A program made the translations under genes and the position numbers. Shown piece by piece: positions 45,534 through 58,407 of a DNA stretch of 64,000 nucleotides. This DNA is from Mortierella alpina. Its lineage: Eukaryota > Mortierellomycota > Mortierellomycetes > Mortierellales > Mortierellaceae. The stretch is taken from NCBI GenBank assembly GCA_029449245.1, contig JANATF010000003.1, forward strand, positions 1,426,001-1,490,000, given 5' to 3'. Numbering within the stretch: position 1 is the first letter of the stretch; each line of letters begins with the position of its first letter. The notes below the pieces were generated by a model. That model ran no database searches. It saw only the letters and a program-made list of their open reading frames with translations, and had not been told where the DNA came from.

Positions 45534-46735
45534 TTACTTCTTGGCAGTGGCAGCCTTGGCCTTCTTGGTGCCACGGAGCTTCTTGCTGCGGTTCTTGCGC
45601 TCCTTGCGCTGCTTGCGGGAGGCTTTCTTGATCTCCATGAGGCCGTGCTATAGTCGTATCGAAATTACCATAAAATGTCCAGGTTAGCAAGGCTATTATT
45701 ATAGTCGCGCTTTGCTCAAACGTCGAGACTGGCAGGTCGAGTTGGTCGAATAGCTCCCAAGTGCAGGTGCTGCTACTGGAAAGACTCGATGACTGCGGGT
45801 CTACTGCGGATTTCTGTGCTATGTAACACTGCAAATGCCTTGCTGATCTCGATGCCAGTACATTCGCCGCAATGACATCCGTGTGTGATTCAAGTGTAAT
45901 ATGAATGCCAAAGACAAGCCTGCAAACGATGCACTGAGTAATCTGCTGCTTTGTCGAACGAAACAAATGAGCGTTCCTGAAGAAGAAAAAATAAAAATCG
46001 TCCGTGCCGTGCTGTGCCTCTTTGCCTGACTGCTGGTCGTCCTTGTGGGAAGGTGCGTCCTGATAGAGATTCTGACTTATAATACATACACGAACGAGGC
46101 GGTACTTGGGCTCGAACTTCTTGGCAGACTCCAAGTTATCGTAGATCAAGGCGAAGCCAGTGGACTTTCCACCACCGAAAGCAGTGCGGAAACCGAAGCA
46201 GAAGACAACCTCCTTGTCGACCTTGTACATCTTGGCGAGCTTCTCGCGAAGCTCATCCTTGGAGATGTTGGCGCGAGCGGGGTGGATGATATCCACGACC
46301 ATTTGCTTACGGGCCAAGAGGCGGTTGGTCAAGAACTTGCGGGTTCTGATGGTAGCAGTGGAATCAGCCTATGTGTCGGAGATTTGTGAGATGTCAGTCC
46401 TGGTTCATTACGACCTCATGGATTGTTAACGAACGAGTCCATCCTCGATGACCAGCGTGTCTCGCATCCTGGAAGGGGTGAATGTAGAAAATACGAGTCC
46501 TCGGGAAAAGGTGCCGCCAAGTGTGTTTCAATGGACAATGCCTCTGGGTTTCCGAGATTGATGCCAATTTGATGCTGAATTGAGTCGAGTCGATGTCCAT
46601 TCTCTGAAAATGTCACTCTATGCTGTTGATCGTTGGCTCCTGTATGCATGGATCGGTGATGACTGATGTTGTGTTGCCGATGTTGCGATCGATGGATAGG
46701 GAGCGCTTGATATGGATCCAAACGGTATGTACCAT
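45534..46735 (-). CDS. rps24: 40S ribosomal protein eS24
   Basis: Small-subunit ribosomal protein. Main exons 46368-46090 and 45647-45534 (both phase 0) encode [22 protein letters not shown], then [20 protein letters not shown], then [19 protein letters not shown] and FEPKYRLVR, then [20 protein letters not shown] and the lysine-rich end [11 protein letters not shown]. These are the family landmarks in order. The initiator ATG is in a separate upstream exon; the best candidate is ATG at 46735-46733 directly followed by GTACAT, giving 131 codons. That first exon is inferred. Single ATG exons are common in fungal ribosomal genes and often contribute to intron-based regulation. Confidence 0.93.
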
Positions 46736-46998
46736 CTTATGGAGTTTTGCTTAAAGAGAACGAACAAAATCAGCCTCAACCGCACATAAAATCCAAAAAT
46801 GGTGGCTTTGTTGGAGTCATTCAACTCGCTCCTCGAACTTGATGTATATAGACTATAAACCATACTGGTTCGCCACACAAAAAGCAATCTCAAAATATAT
46901 CAACGAGCAAAGAGCCATGTAGAGTACAGATCAAAAAGGATAGAAAGATGTTACTCTTTCATCCTTTCGATATTCTCAAGGAGAGAGTCCTTTATTAT

Positions 46999-47999
46999 TT
47001 AAGCACGACGGGCACGGGCAGCGAGCTGGCGAGCGTTGAGCTTGGGCTTCTTGGCCTCAACCTCACGCTTGACACCCTCGTTCTCCTCAGCGAGAATGAT
47101 CTCGATGTGGCAGGGGGACGACATGTAGGGGTTGATGCGACCGTGAGCACGGTAGGTGCGGCGACGCTGGCGGGGAGCCTGGTTGACCTGGATGTGCTTG
47201 ATAACAAGAGCCTCCTGCTCAAGTCCCTTGACCTAGTTGCCATTGTGCAGAGAGTAGTCAAGAGTGTAAGTGTGTATTCGACAACTTTAGTTTGGTGATA
47301 TCGACACATCTCGACGATCCGCATTATGAGCAACGATGCCATCTAGTTCCTGTCATTCCTGAAGCCGCAGTATTGATGTCGTATTACAACAACCAGCTTG
47401 AGAGATGTGCTTTCAGTTGAACTATCAAAGGGTTGCCCAGGTGCCGTGTTTTTTGAGTTGCTGTTATGGAAATGTCGATCATGCTCCGGTCGTAGCATGA
47501 TGGTGCAGTTCTCGCATCCAAATGCTCCAGATGGTCCCAGGTGAGCTGACAGAGTCTCGTAAGCATACCTCGGCGTTGGACTCGGCGTTCTTGAGCAAGT
47601 CCAGAACGAACTCGCAAGACTTGGCGGGCCAGCGGGCCATGGTCATGCCGAAGGGCTTGGCCTGGGCAGTGCGACCGATACCGCCGTTGAAGCGACGGAA
47701 GGGGATGGCCTGCTTGTGCTCCTTGACGTCCTCGAGGTAGGTGAGGGCCTTCTTCAACTTCATGCCGGAGATGGCAGCAGCGACCTCACGGGTGTTCTTG
47801 AAGTGAACACGGAGGTAGGAGCCGCGAGACAAGGCAGCTACAAGTTGATTCCAAGATTGATGGTTAGCAATCTTGAAGATCTGCTCCTGAAAGTACCTCC
47901 GAAGTTTACATCGCTCCTTGTCCTTATGTCAAGCATCCATGTGCTAGTCTAGCACTTACTCTTCGAGCTGTTGGCAGGGGTGGCAGCGTATCTCACCAT
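46999..47999 (-). CDS. rpl17: 60S ribosomal protein uL22 (L17)
   Basis: Large-subunit protein lining the exit tunnel. Exons 47999-47960, 47837-47569 and 47232-46999 give 180 codons with exact phases. Landmarks: start [64 protein letters not shown], then [20 protein letters not shown] and the Arg/Ala-rich end QLAARARRA. Length and motif order are standard for the family. Intron 2 (about 335 bp) is long for this window. Transcribed in the same direction as the eS24 gene downstream of it. Confidence 0.97.
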
Positions 48000-48744
48000 T
48001 TTGTCCTATGAACAAACGTCGAAATCACACGTTAGAGGTCTGAGGCATTAGCTGCTTGTCCGCTTCGTTGTACATTTCCTGATGCGCCCTTCCTGTAGAC
48101 TCAAAATGGAAGTGTTGCGCCGTTAACTCCACTGATCTGTGATCCATGAAGTGCGATTCTGCAGAAGCTGTGCCGTCATCCAAACCAACCCGATCAATGA
48201 CTGGTGATGCAGGGGTTCCCCTAGCATTTGAACGGCGGTATTCCTCGAAAGGAAGAAGATTCCCTGAATGGCCTCTGATCCGTCTGATCAGATGTCTGTG
48301 CTGCCATGCAACCTTCTGATTCCAATGGCTTCCTGCAGAACTGACAAGATTGTGCGCCTCTAGCCTCCTTTGTTCAATGACAATCAATACAGCGTATCTG
48401 GCGAGGGTGGCGTAAGTCTCTGTGGCGATGGCTGATGGGTCGCCTGCTCCAATGCCCAGGTTATCGATGGATGGCGGATGTGTGTCGTGGATGCGGGTGT
48501 GTCCATGGATGCAATCGTGCTCTAGTGACTGTCTCTAGTCTCTACCTTGGATTAGAGATAGAGGAAAGAAGGACTAAGCTGAGGCCAATTTGCGGATCAT
48601 AAAAATCAAATTTCCTGGCGTGGCTTTTTGGCCAGTTGCGCTTTTGCTCAGTGTTCTTTTTGGTGCTGCCAGCAAGGTCTTCATTAATTCATCTTCGCAT
48701 TGCTCCAGCTGCTCCTTCTTGCGACACCTCACAGGCTCCACATC
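48000..48744. other. Promoter region between uL22 (-) and MED27 (+)
   Basis: About 745 bp between divergent start codons; no coding frame with support. Pyrimidine-rich leader sequence precedes the MED27 ATG. Confidence 0.45.
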
Positions 48745-50503
48745 ATGACAGCAACAGAGGAAATTCTCGCTGCCATCGAGAAAAACAAAAGCTCTCTGCA
48801 GGACATTGAGCTTATGATCAATTCTGTAGGTGACACCAAACGCTCCTTTGTCGCTCACGCAGACCACCTTTTCGCATGCATGCTAGCTCACTAACTTATA
48901 TGGCGCTTCCACAACCCTCGCCGCTCGCTGCAGCTGAACGATGTCCGCGCTTCCGCACACTTCACCTACCTACTGGTACAAGGACGAACAGGTAGGTGGT
49001 TGGTTTGTGACATCTCGCTCTTGTACCTACTTTCGGCAGTGACTGACGCGTACTTTTTCGTACCTACCTCGCAATATAGATCCTGTCCCAGGGGCTGCAT
49101 TCCGGGAACACGCAAAGTTTACATATATTGCTCTAGAGAGTCTATCGAAGCAGGCTATCGGTTCGGAAGGTATTGCGTCTTGACATCAAATTCAGAAGGT
49201 GCGAGAGCAGCTGATGGATATCTTTTGATATAAGCAATTAACCATCTTGCTCCATCTGCACGTATCGCAGCGCTTCTCAACGAGTTACAGGCGTTGGAGC
49301 TTTCAAAACTACAAGGACCATCACCATTGTAATGACACCGTGTCTGGACACCATTTCCCCGCTGCAGTCACACTTGTCAGCCCCAGGAGGTGCTAATGTC
49401 TCGTTGTACCGAAAATCTCACACGCAGCACTTTTGTCGACCCAAAAATTAGATCCATAAAATCGAAACAGGAAGAAGCTGAAGAAGGACAGCAACCTGCC
49501 AACATGTAAGGAGGCATGAGGCTTCGAACCCAGACCTTAGCACCAGATCATAGTCAGTGTCGCGTGTAGAATTAACTTATTTCCAATGCATTGTAGAAAC
49601 CCACAATCTTCATTCGGTGCCGAGTCAACACTGGAATCATCGAAACGCAGGGAGTATCTAAAGTAAGGATCCTGAGCCCGCGCAGACTTGAAGGAACGCT
49701 GCTCGAACGGACTATCAATGACTTACTAAGGGCGCCTTGTTTATTCTACAGCCTGTCCGTAGACGATACTCTTCGATGGTTTAAAAGGTCAACAAGAAAG
49801 TCAGGACTTCAAGTTTCCGCTGTCAGACTAGGGGACCAACCATCTCTGCCGTTTTCTATTGTGAAGGTAGCCCTGTTGAAATGCACCATATACATGCGAA
49901 AACAGACTCCTCTACCAGATCCAACTCTAATCTGCTATAATGTAATGTGCCGGATAGGTCTGTATAGCCGGTGTGCTGAATGCGTTTATCGTGATGGAGA
50001 CGAGCAAGAAGGACCGTTGTTTGGCCATATCCCGGCTTGTTGTATTCGGGGCGGGAGAAGAGGTATCTCTCATTTGATTTTGTAACCGAAGGCATGAGGC
50101 GCAACTGATCCTGTATCTAACTGTGTGCTACATGGTATAGAATTCCATCTGGGAGGATTCGAGTCATCTTGTATTCAGGAAAATAACCCAGACGGCTATA
50201 GGTGCCGTGGACTACTACAAAGCAAAGGAACCACGGTCACTTTTAGGCTTAGTGTTGGTACGATCAAATTCCATGACCATCACCATACCATTGATGATGA
50301 TACAGTGTCAAGGTTCTAACCCATTCTCTTTGTTGGTTTCCCAGGAGTGGATCGCCACCTACCGCACCTTGTTCACAACGCCCTGTGCTGGCTGTCATAA
50401 ACATCTCCTTTTCGACTCGCAACAGTTCAAGCATCTCCCACCGACGCTGCACACCTACGATAAGCCCAAGCCCGCACCGTTCCATCCGCAATGTTTAGCA
50501 TGA
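48745..50503 (+). CDS. med27: Mediator complex subunit 27 (MED27)
   Basis: Tail-module subunit of Mediator, linking activators to RNA polymerase II. About ten short exons: 48745-48825, 48934-48991, 49080-49169 and others to 50503. The N-terminus is helical (MTATEEILAAIEKNKSSLQD joined to LNDVRASAHFTYLLVQG). The C-terminal half is diagnostic: VLNAFIVMETSKKDRCLAIS, RLVVFGAGEE, WEDSSHLVFRKITQTAI, then EWIATYRTLFTTPCAGCHKH with a CxxC, ending PAPFHPQCLA, as in the MED27 Zn-binding tail. Some middle exon borders (49.25-49.85 kb) are less certain. Family identification rests on the C-terminal motifs. Followed closely by GID4 on the same strand. Confidence 0.88.
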
Positions 50504-50794
50504 CAGCAGTAGTGGTCTGCAAACTACTCGACAGGGAGCAGCTGCGGTTCTGGGGTCGTGTGAGCCGCCCGCTATTGGTCAAAGGGTGTACGGTATAAAT
50601 TCTCGAACCCGCACGGGACATGCCACAGCCACAAAAGTCTTTCAAAATCTTCCCATTTGGCCCTGATTTCCCACTTTCGCATTGCTCCACATACCCACCC
50701 TCGACCCTTGCGCACAAACACATTGCCTTTACTCTCTCGTCATAGTGTCATAAATACGACTTCCTTGTCCCAGGATAACTAGCTCACCCGAAAT

Positions 50795-52096
50795 ATGCCT
50801 GTCTACAGAACAATCAGCCCGAGCTATCCCATTTCAGAAGTGCCAGGGGAAGCCACAACAGCAGCATCGCAACTCTCATGTTCCTGTCCCTTCATGCAAG
50901 AAACCCTGGCGCAGGACTTGGCCGGGAGCAGGGCCGCTCAAACAGAGAGCCCCACCTCGCCTCCATCACTGCACCAAGCGGATACCCTGCACTACCAACA
51001 ACAGCATCTCTCGACCTGTGCGCTGCATGGCAACTCGATAGCTTTGCTAAAGCAACAAGCGAAGCAGAGGCAGCTAGACATCCTGCGGCAAGAACAGCAA
51101 CGGAGGAGGGATCCTTTCGATCCACCAAGGATCACTCCCTCAAAAACATTTCACCTATACGCTGGATCTCGCTTCCGGGGAAAGCAGAGGTCGGGAAGCC
51201 ATAGCTACGACGTTGTGGTTGACATAAAGGTATTGCGCACTTTCATTGTTTTTTCCCTGCAGTGCTCGGGGCTGTTTTATATTGTCCTGACTTTGCCGTC
51301 ACCGTGCGGCCATTCCAGTTATCTGCTGTCTTTGTCATCTTGCTAACGACTCTCCGCTAATCCATATGTTGATCCTAACGTCATAGCATGTGGACCTGGC
51401 AGAGTCGTTCCTATGTGGGTACCTTCGCATCAATGGACTAACAGAGGAATACCCAGAGCTCACCACGTACTTTGAGGCAGAAATCATTGGCCCCAAGCAC
51501 TCGTTCTTGACCCGCAAATGGGATGCAGATGAACTTATTGACGAGGAACACTGGGTAAGATTGTGTACAGGACACCGGTGATGTTATTGCTCTATCTGAA
51601 CGATAGCTATTCTAATCCCCAGATGCTTTACTTTGCTGCAGACACTCTTTAAACCATTCGAGTGCCTAGCTAGCTCTGTCTTCTATGGACTAGATGTGCA
51701 CGATGGAGATGACGAGGACGACCATATGCCCTGCCCACATCACCACCATTACAATCCCCAGACATACAACCACCGGAACGAGGACGTCGTCTTTATGCGG
51801 TGGAAGGAGCATTTCCTGGTACCAGACCATCGTGTGCGGGGAATATCTGGAGCAAGCTTTGCTGGATTTTATTACATATGCTATAGCAAGATCACAGGCC
51901 AGATCAGTGGATACTATTACCACCAGTCGAGCGAAAAGTAGGCAAACGTTCCACGTTCTGTTGTGAGGGGTTATCCGACACCCAAAATTTTCTTGCCACG
52001 ATTGTTAACAGCTACGTTCTCTTCTTTTCTAGATTCCAGCAGCTCCTGCTTACACACGTCGAGGAGAGGTCTTTTGGATCGTTTGAGTTTCGGTAG
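50795..52096 (+). CDS. gid4: GID4/Vid24, substrate receptor of the GID/CTLH ubiquitin ligase
   Basis: Recognises N-terminal proline degrons, for example on gluconeogenic enzymes, and brings them to the GID E3 ligase. Exons 50795-51229, 51387-51554, 51642-51937 and 52033-52096 give 320 codons in frame. The low-complexity, glutamine-rich N-terminus is followed by the conserved beta-barrel: [57 protein letters not shown], then [35 protein letters not shown] and [18 protein letters not shown], which is the complete family order. An insertion rich in His/Asp ([20 protein letters not shown]) sits in a variable loop. Confidence 0.97.
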
Positions 52097-52324
52097 AATA
52101 AAATAGCAGATCAGCGGGAGCTTCCCCTTAAGATAGCAGCCAATGACGTTTTTAAAGAGCGCATTCATTGCCACCCTGAAAGACACCTGTGACAAACACA
52201 TGCCTCGTTGAACCCACGAAAGAAACAGTTCCGTCCTTGCCCCTCTCTCTACTCTCCATAGTCCCTTCTCCCGCTGTCTTTTTTTCAATAACCTTTAAAG
52301 GCACAGCAACTCGCTCAACCGGCA

Positions 52325-53912
52325 ATGGCGCACCATCGTAAGCAACAGGCGACCTGGCAATTTGCCCGAGTGCTTTGAGGATGGAAATGGGAGGTGTGTG
52401 TGGTTGGTTGCAACTCTGGGAACCATCTTCATTAAGTCTCGCTGTGGTCTGCTCTTCCTTCAATAGATGCGTCTCCGTACCATGATGTGAAAAACGTGCA
52501 AATGATTGCCTCGCCGCTGTTTAAAATACCTGTTTCTGTAAGTTGGGACACGGCTTGTTTGTCTGCTTTTCTCAGCTACAATGAATTTGAAGACGCTGCC
52601 TCTCACAAGCTTGGTCTGCTTTTGTAGATATCGCCGCCATATGACATGCATTCTCTGCCCGACGATATTTCAATGCGAGTAAGTGGACGATGCGACATGT
52701 ATTGCGCTGGTAATCGTTGACTGTTTCATTTCTAACTCCGTATGAGTGTATCTTTGTCGATGGCGCCTTTGTTTGCAGAGATACCATGACTTTTCTTTGG
52801 AGCACAAGATAGTACAGGAGTACCGGCGCATTATGGCTGAGGAGGCCGCGGTTATAGAGGCGAAAGAGAGCGCCTACAGGCTTTACGCAGAGGAACGACA
52901 GGCGCGTCTAAAGCAGGAGAGAATCAGCAGAGCCAGAAAAATTGCGCCTGGGTTTCTGGACAATGAGGATCGTCGCATCTTGACGCCAACTATGGCTACG
53001 GCTCAGATCAAGGACCAAGGAGTGTCAGCTTCAGAGGTCCAGGATCCGTCTACCGGCAAGACCGGTGGTAATCATTTCGACTACAGAGAATTCGAGACCA
53101 AAGACGACCCTGTGGAAGATCCTGAGAGACATGGAAAGGAAGAAATCGCAACCGAGCAGCCACAGCAGCCAGACACTCAATTTAGGCGTGGCGAATCTCC
53201 GAGTGAGATGCATGATGGTGCGGCTAGTACTGACGGTGCAGAGGAGGAAGTGATTGTACAGGCCGTCCCACTATCAGAACTAACAGGCATGTTGCGCGAC
53301 AGCTGTCTTGATGATGACTCCTCAAGTTCCACTCCCAGACCGTGGGCTTCCGAACGTGATGCAGCTACAGAGGTAAACGGGCGTTCAAGTTGCCTTTTGT
53401 CTCGACTCATTAAGCGCAGGCCACAGCTTTACTTAGTGACATTTTCTTCCTTGGTCATAGAAATCTTCATTGCCCTCGTTCAATGCCACGAGGTTGGATT
53501 ACCGCGAGTTTGAACAGGGTTTGGGGCCACCAGACCCTTGGGATACCCCCGTTGATGACTTGACTGCCCTCAAAGATGTCATCTCACAGCAGATGGGCCA
53601 CAGCTCATCCTCTCAGCCCAGTGACAATACCGGGCGGCCGCAGCTGGCACAGCCCCAACCTCATTCCCAATCGCAGCACCAGCAGCAGCAACAACCGTAT
53701 TCATACCAACACCAGTCATCTGCGCAGTCTTACCAACCGCAACCTTTAGAACAACAGCCGGTCCAAAATCAATATCAGTATGGTACAAGCACCCCTACTC
53801 GCTCTGGATACAACTCCTCGCCGATCCCGGTGGCATCCTATGTTCCACCGCCCAAGGTGACGGGTATAGCCCAGCAGCAGCAGCTGTTGCAGCAGCACCA
53901 ACAGCAACAGCA

Positions 53913-53943
<31 letters not shown>

Positions 53944-54651
53944 CACCGTCATTCCACTGGTGCTATCGGGGGCCATCCAGTAACAGGTCTTACCCCCGGC
54001 CAACAGCATGCACGTTTCGGAGACGCTTCTCCATCTCCACCGCCACTGCCTCCACCACCCAGGGGCGCAACAGCATCGCCGACAGCATCGGCTCAACTCA
54101 GTACATCAGTTTCGGGCATTGCGGCAACGTCCGGTGTGAGCCGACCTCCACTACCTGCACGGCCTCATCGCCCTGCAGACGACTCTCCGACTTCGGGAAA
54201 TATTGACCAAGTTACAGTCGTACTGGATAGATCCATGACGCCTCCACGACCGCCTCTCCCTCCTCCTCCCCCACCTCTTTTGTCCGTGCATGGGTCGGCC
54301 TCAGGGTCGTCATCAGCCGCAGCCGCCTCTACTCAGTCACCCACCATTGGTTCTGGATCCATTGGTGCACCTGCACTCAGGCCACGCCCGCCCAAGGACC
54401 ATGATATGCTTCATGACATTCTCGGGCCTAAGAAAACCTCCTCCACCACCGGAGGCTTTGTGGACATGGACGTGGACCAACAGCAGCAACAACAGCAACA
54501 ACAGGTCGCCCCAGCCCCGCCTCAGGCAAACTCGCTTATTGAACAGCTCGTTAATATGGGCTTTACAAGAGAGCAGAGTCGAGGCGCACTGGAGAAGTAT
54601 GACTATGATTTGGAGAAGGCTACAAACCATTTGCTGGATTGGGATGATTGA
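52325..54651 (+). CDS. UBAP1-like ESCRT-I subunit with C-terminal UBA domain
   Basis: Proposed exons 52325-52337, 52467-52537, 52628-52678, 52779-53372 and 53461-54651, 639 codons, all phases consistent. N-terminal MAHHHASPYHDVKNVQ, LFKIPVSISPPYDM, then RYHDFSLEHKIVQEYRRI resembles the UBAP1 UMA segment (PFK... then YDFSLEKK) that binds ESCRT-I. A coiled coil follows (residues about 50-100). Two FDYREFE / LDYREFEQ repeats each precede acidic DP-rich sequence, like the FEC-EEDPFDN motif of UBAP1. Then comes a long Gln/Pro-rich region with CAG-coded runs, and a C-terminal UBA domain (LIEQLVNMGFTREQSRGALE...NHLLDWDD). Predicted role: sorting of ubiquitinated membrane cargo to multivesicular bodies. 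The UBA call is firm; the UBAP1 orthology is inference from N-terminal motifs. Confidence 0.78.
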
Positions 54652-55310
54652 TCCGTAGCTCTTCCCAAATATGCATTTTTGAATATAAGCCCAATCTTGG
54701 GCACTGGGCGATAGTCGATTGCGAAGCAGAGTTGGTTCAGTGTGGGGTGTGGAGTGTGTGGAGTGACTACAGTATCTAATTATCACTGCCGCAGCTCTGC
54801 GCCTTGCTCCGCATGTATATACGTTACTGTAATAGGCAGCCGGTGACCGATAACCGGGGCTCTTCAGCGCCTCTGCACGATGCGGGTGTTGAAGGCCTGC
54901 ATGAGCCTACAGCTGCGATTCAAGAGTTTTGGCGAGTCGCAGTCGAACAGTTCTGCGCCGCTTCAGTGGGCAGAGTAGTTGTTTATAGAACGCTCGCTCG
55001 TGTTAAAGTTAACCGGTTGGTTCGTCGAGATGTAGAGAACGTCAAGAACGAGTCATCGTGAGTCTTATGCGGTTGTCGATTTTTTTTCTGCTTTAAACTT
55101 TTAAAGGTTGAAAGTAACCCCGAGAAGCTGTCCCCTGCTCAGATTCCACGAGGGGCGGAGTTGTTGCCATCGAATGCGCGGGCGTAGACTAGCTACAGTA
55201 TTGCGGGCAAACCTCATTAGACTACTGTACATACAGTAGCAACAATCTGGGTTAAGAGGTGTATAGGGTACGGTTGTCGGATAGCACAACGCTTCTACCC
55301 AGTTACAGCA
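54652..55310. other. Intergenic, short frames only
   Basis: A plus-strand frame at 54804-55061 has no family resemblance and is not called. Nothing else recognised. Confidence 0.4.
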
Positions 55311-55610
55311 CTATGTCTGAGCGATGAGCTTTACGCCTTTCTTCCCTTGTGTAGCCGCCGGATATTCGTGAGGTGTCTCAGGGTTTACACTCCCGGGTAA
55401 ATCCATTGGAGGAGTCTGCACGGACACCCATCCGCCCACCCACACGACACAGTAGGATCCACTATTCTTTTTGACTGGCTTCCATTCTCTCTTTTTGTTG
55501 ATCTTGAAGCATCGAGGAGTACACTCTGCACAGAAAATGATATCAGTGCCCTTCCCCGCCAGCGAGTACATGTAGATCTCCAAAAAAGGCTCGGATGGAT
55601 CTAAATCCAT
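55311..55610 (-). CDS. Small hypothetical protein with CxxC
   Basis: About 99 codons starting MDLDPSEPFLEIYMYSLAGK (or four codons further upstream at 55622). It contains FCAECTPRCFKINKKREWKP and SYCVVWVGGWVSV, which could form a small zinc site. No family recognised, no intron. It sits upstream of the MFS gene on the opposite strand. Could be a young gene or a terminal exon. Confidence 0.35.
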   Translation of the reverse strand: MDLDPSEPFLEIYMYSLAGKGTDIIFCAECTPRCFKINKKREWKPVKKNSGSYCVVWVGGWVSVQTPPMDLPGSVNPETPHEYPAATQGKKGVKLIAQT

Positions 55611-55972
55611 TTTACCTCGCAAAAATGCAGAAGCGCAACCTTGTTCGCCGAATGCTCGTTGGGATTCGTTTGCTGCACTTCAATTTTCGGATCCGCCTTG
55701 TGCAACTACCTCTTGCAGTTGTGTGAAAAAATAAAAAATAAAAACGAAAAATCCTCCGCTTTCCTCTCCTCTCCCCGCCTTCCCCTTTCTTTCCACTCTC
55801 CTTACTCCACCCGCTCACCACTGCACCTTGACACACCCAACTCTCCACTCCATCCATAGATTCTCATCAAGCACACTCTACTCCCTGCGCCGTCCGGTTT
55901 TTGCACATACACACAAAACACAGAGCAGTACAGCACGCACTCGCTTGCGCCGTCTAGAATATATCCATCACC

Positions 55973-58407
55973 ATGACGAGTAGTAGTAACAGTAGCAGTA
56001 GTAATAGCAAAGATGCTGCTGCTTCGAGCGTAGGGATTGACAAGGATGCCATCACACCGTCCCGCCCCCTTCCACACAACCGTGCCCCCTCGCAGTCCTC
56101 CACAGCCACGGTCACAGTATCCTCGCCTTCATTAGACAAGAAAACGAATGCAGAGGCCAGTGCAGACGAGAAGGTCGATCCCGAGAGCCAGGTACCCGTG
56201 GCCAAGGAGCAAACTGCGGATGAGATTCTAGCCCAGGTTGTGAAGACGTTACCCATGCGGCAGCTCGCACCTGCGTTTTTGGGGTGAGTAATTGACAATC
56301 CAAGACTTTTGACCCCACACACTACCCACGCGATCGAAAAACAGAGCCGCTTAAAACACGCCGATCTTCCTTTATGTTTTACTTTTACTTTTTACTCACA
56401 CCATTTTTCCCGCCTCTTTTTCTTCCTCACTTCTCTCTTTTCTCCCTTCTCTTTCCAATACGGATGGATACACATTGACACAGCGTTGCCATGGCAATGT
56501 TTATGGCCGCTCTGGACAACAGTATTGTTTCCACAGCTCTGCCCAGGATTGGAACCGAGTTCGAAGCTTCCAACAAAGTAGAGCTGGTCTTCACCTGCTA
56601 TGTCATTACCTTCAATGCCTTCCAAGGTGAGTCCCCCCCTCCCCCCCCCCCTCCCACTCGCCATTACACCAAGCAATGTGCAGCAGTCAAAGGATCTGAC
56701 CCTATCCGTGCTCACACTTACCACCTATCCTCTTATTTATACATGTTTCAAATCACATTTCAGGCCTCTACGGGAAGATGAGCAATGTGTTTGGTCGCAA
56801 ACCCACCGTATTCCTTGCTATTGGCATCTTTCTCGTCGGCTCGATTCTCTCCGGTGTCGCCCAGTCTATGAACATGTTCTTGGCCTGTCGCGCACTGACC
56901 GGCGTCGGTGCTGGTGGCATCTTCTCGCTCTCGAACATCATCATTGCGGATCTGGTTTCCATTCGAGACCGCGGTAAATTTCAGGGTGCCATCTCGGCAG
57001 TGTTTGCCATCTCGGCGTTGATTGGTCCTGTCATGGGAGGTGCCTTTGTAGACAAGGTCACTTGGAGATGGTGCTTCTGGATCCAGATAGCCTTTGGCGT
57101 CATCACCGTTCCGACCTTGGCAGTGATGCTGAAGCTGCCTAGACCCAAGGGAAGCATTTGGGACAAGCTCAAAGGAATCGACTGGTTGGGAACGTTCTTC
57201 ATGGCCATTACAGCCATCTTCTTCTTACTGCCGACTAATCTCGGTGGAAATCTCTATGCATGGAATTCGTAAGTGAAGCAGAGGAAGAGCTGTCAAGGGA
57301 ACCTGTGAGTAGTAAGATGTACCTGTTTGCTTACCTTTTCTTTATTTTTTATTGCTTCGTGGCATTTCCTGCAGGCCTTTGGTTATCACATTGTACTGCT
57401 TGGTCATCCCTTCCATCCTGGCTTTTCTGTACGTTGAGGCCAGGCATGCCGAGAACCCTATCGTGCCTACATACCTGTGGAAGAACCGCAATGTGGTCAC
57501 TCTGCTGTCTATCAACATTTTCATGGGAATGACCTTTTGGTCTCTCATCTTTTACATGCCCATGTTCTTCCAGGTAATCATGCAGACCTCGTTTTGGAGA
57601 AAACAATGGTGGAATACTAGCGCACTGCCTCGCGGAATGTTCCCACTAACGAGAGTAAACAACTTGCATTGAAAATAGATTATTGAGCATGAGACCGCAA
57701 CAGCGGCAGGTTTGACAATGATCCCACTGGAGGCAGGCATCTTTATCTCCTCCAACATTGCTGGCATTCTCATCTCAAAGTTTGGCAAGTTCCGCCCATA
57801 TATCTTTGCTGGCACTGGTATTGCAGTCGTCGGAATCGGTCTTTGTCTTGTCCTAGCCGACACCAACTCGAAGGTTGTTCAGGTCATTGTCCTTTTCGTG
57901 TGTGGTCTGGGTATCGGACAACTGTTCCCTTCCTTGATCGTGGCCATTCAGGCTTCGGTGGAGCGCAAGGATCTGGCGACCGTCTCGGCGCTTCACAACT
58001 TTTTCAGAAGCACCGGCTCTGGATTTGGGGTGGCCATTAACGGAGCGCTGTTCCAGAACCATTTGAGGAGCTCTCTCGATGCATCGGGAGTGCCGGTGCA
58101 GTGGGCCGAGCTTGCAAAGTCCTCGGCGCAAAGGATTGTCGAGATTCCATTGGAGTACCGAGGCACGGTCGAGGATATCTATCTGGAGAGCATGAAGACA
58201 GTCTTCAAGGCCACAATTCCCATGGCGGCCATGATGTTCTTGCTGACGTTTGGTCTTCAGCACGTGCGGTTGAACGCAAAGGCCCCTGCAGAGAAGGAGG
58301 CAGAGGAGAAGGGCGAGGAAGGCAGAGCGGAGATTAACGACGAGGAGGAGATTGAGGTGGTCACAGCGGAGGAGAAGAAGGCGAGGGAAGAGGCCACAAG
58401 GGAGTAG
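55973..58407 (+). CDS. MFS transporter, DHA2 (14-TM) drug:H+ antiporter type
   Basis: Plasma-membrane or vacuolar proton antiporter. Exons 55973-56283, 56484-56626, 56764-57268, 57375-57573 and 57679-58407, phases exact. A polar Ser-rich N-terminus of about 100 residues precedes TM1 (AMFMAALDNSIVSTALPRI, the LDxTIVxxALP motif of the family). The loop GKMSNVFGRKPTV matches MFS motif A, and RALTGVGAGGIFSLSNIIIAD matches the MFS motif that follows in TM4. TM5 is GPVMGGAFVDKVTWRWCFWI (antiporter motif C and WRWxF). Later segments include GLTMIPLEAGIFISSNIAG and GLGIGQLFPSLIVAIQAS. The acidic, lysine-rich C-tail is cytosolic. The substrate cannot be read from sequence; multidrug or toxin export is typical of the family. 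Confidence 0.93.

Noticed and set aside
49500-49575. tRNA-like B-box (GGTTCGAAGCC on the minus strand)
   Set aside because: No A-box, no cloverleaf pairing; lies in a MED27 intron.
54804-55061. 85-codon plus-strand ORF after the UBAP1-like gene
   Set aside because: No family resemblance, no promoter or splice support; probably chance in the 3' flank.
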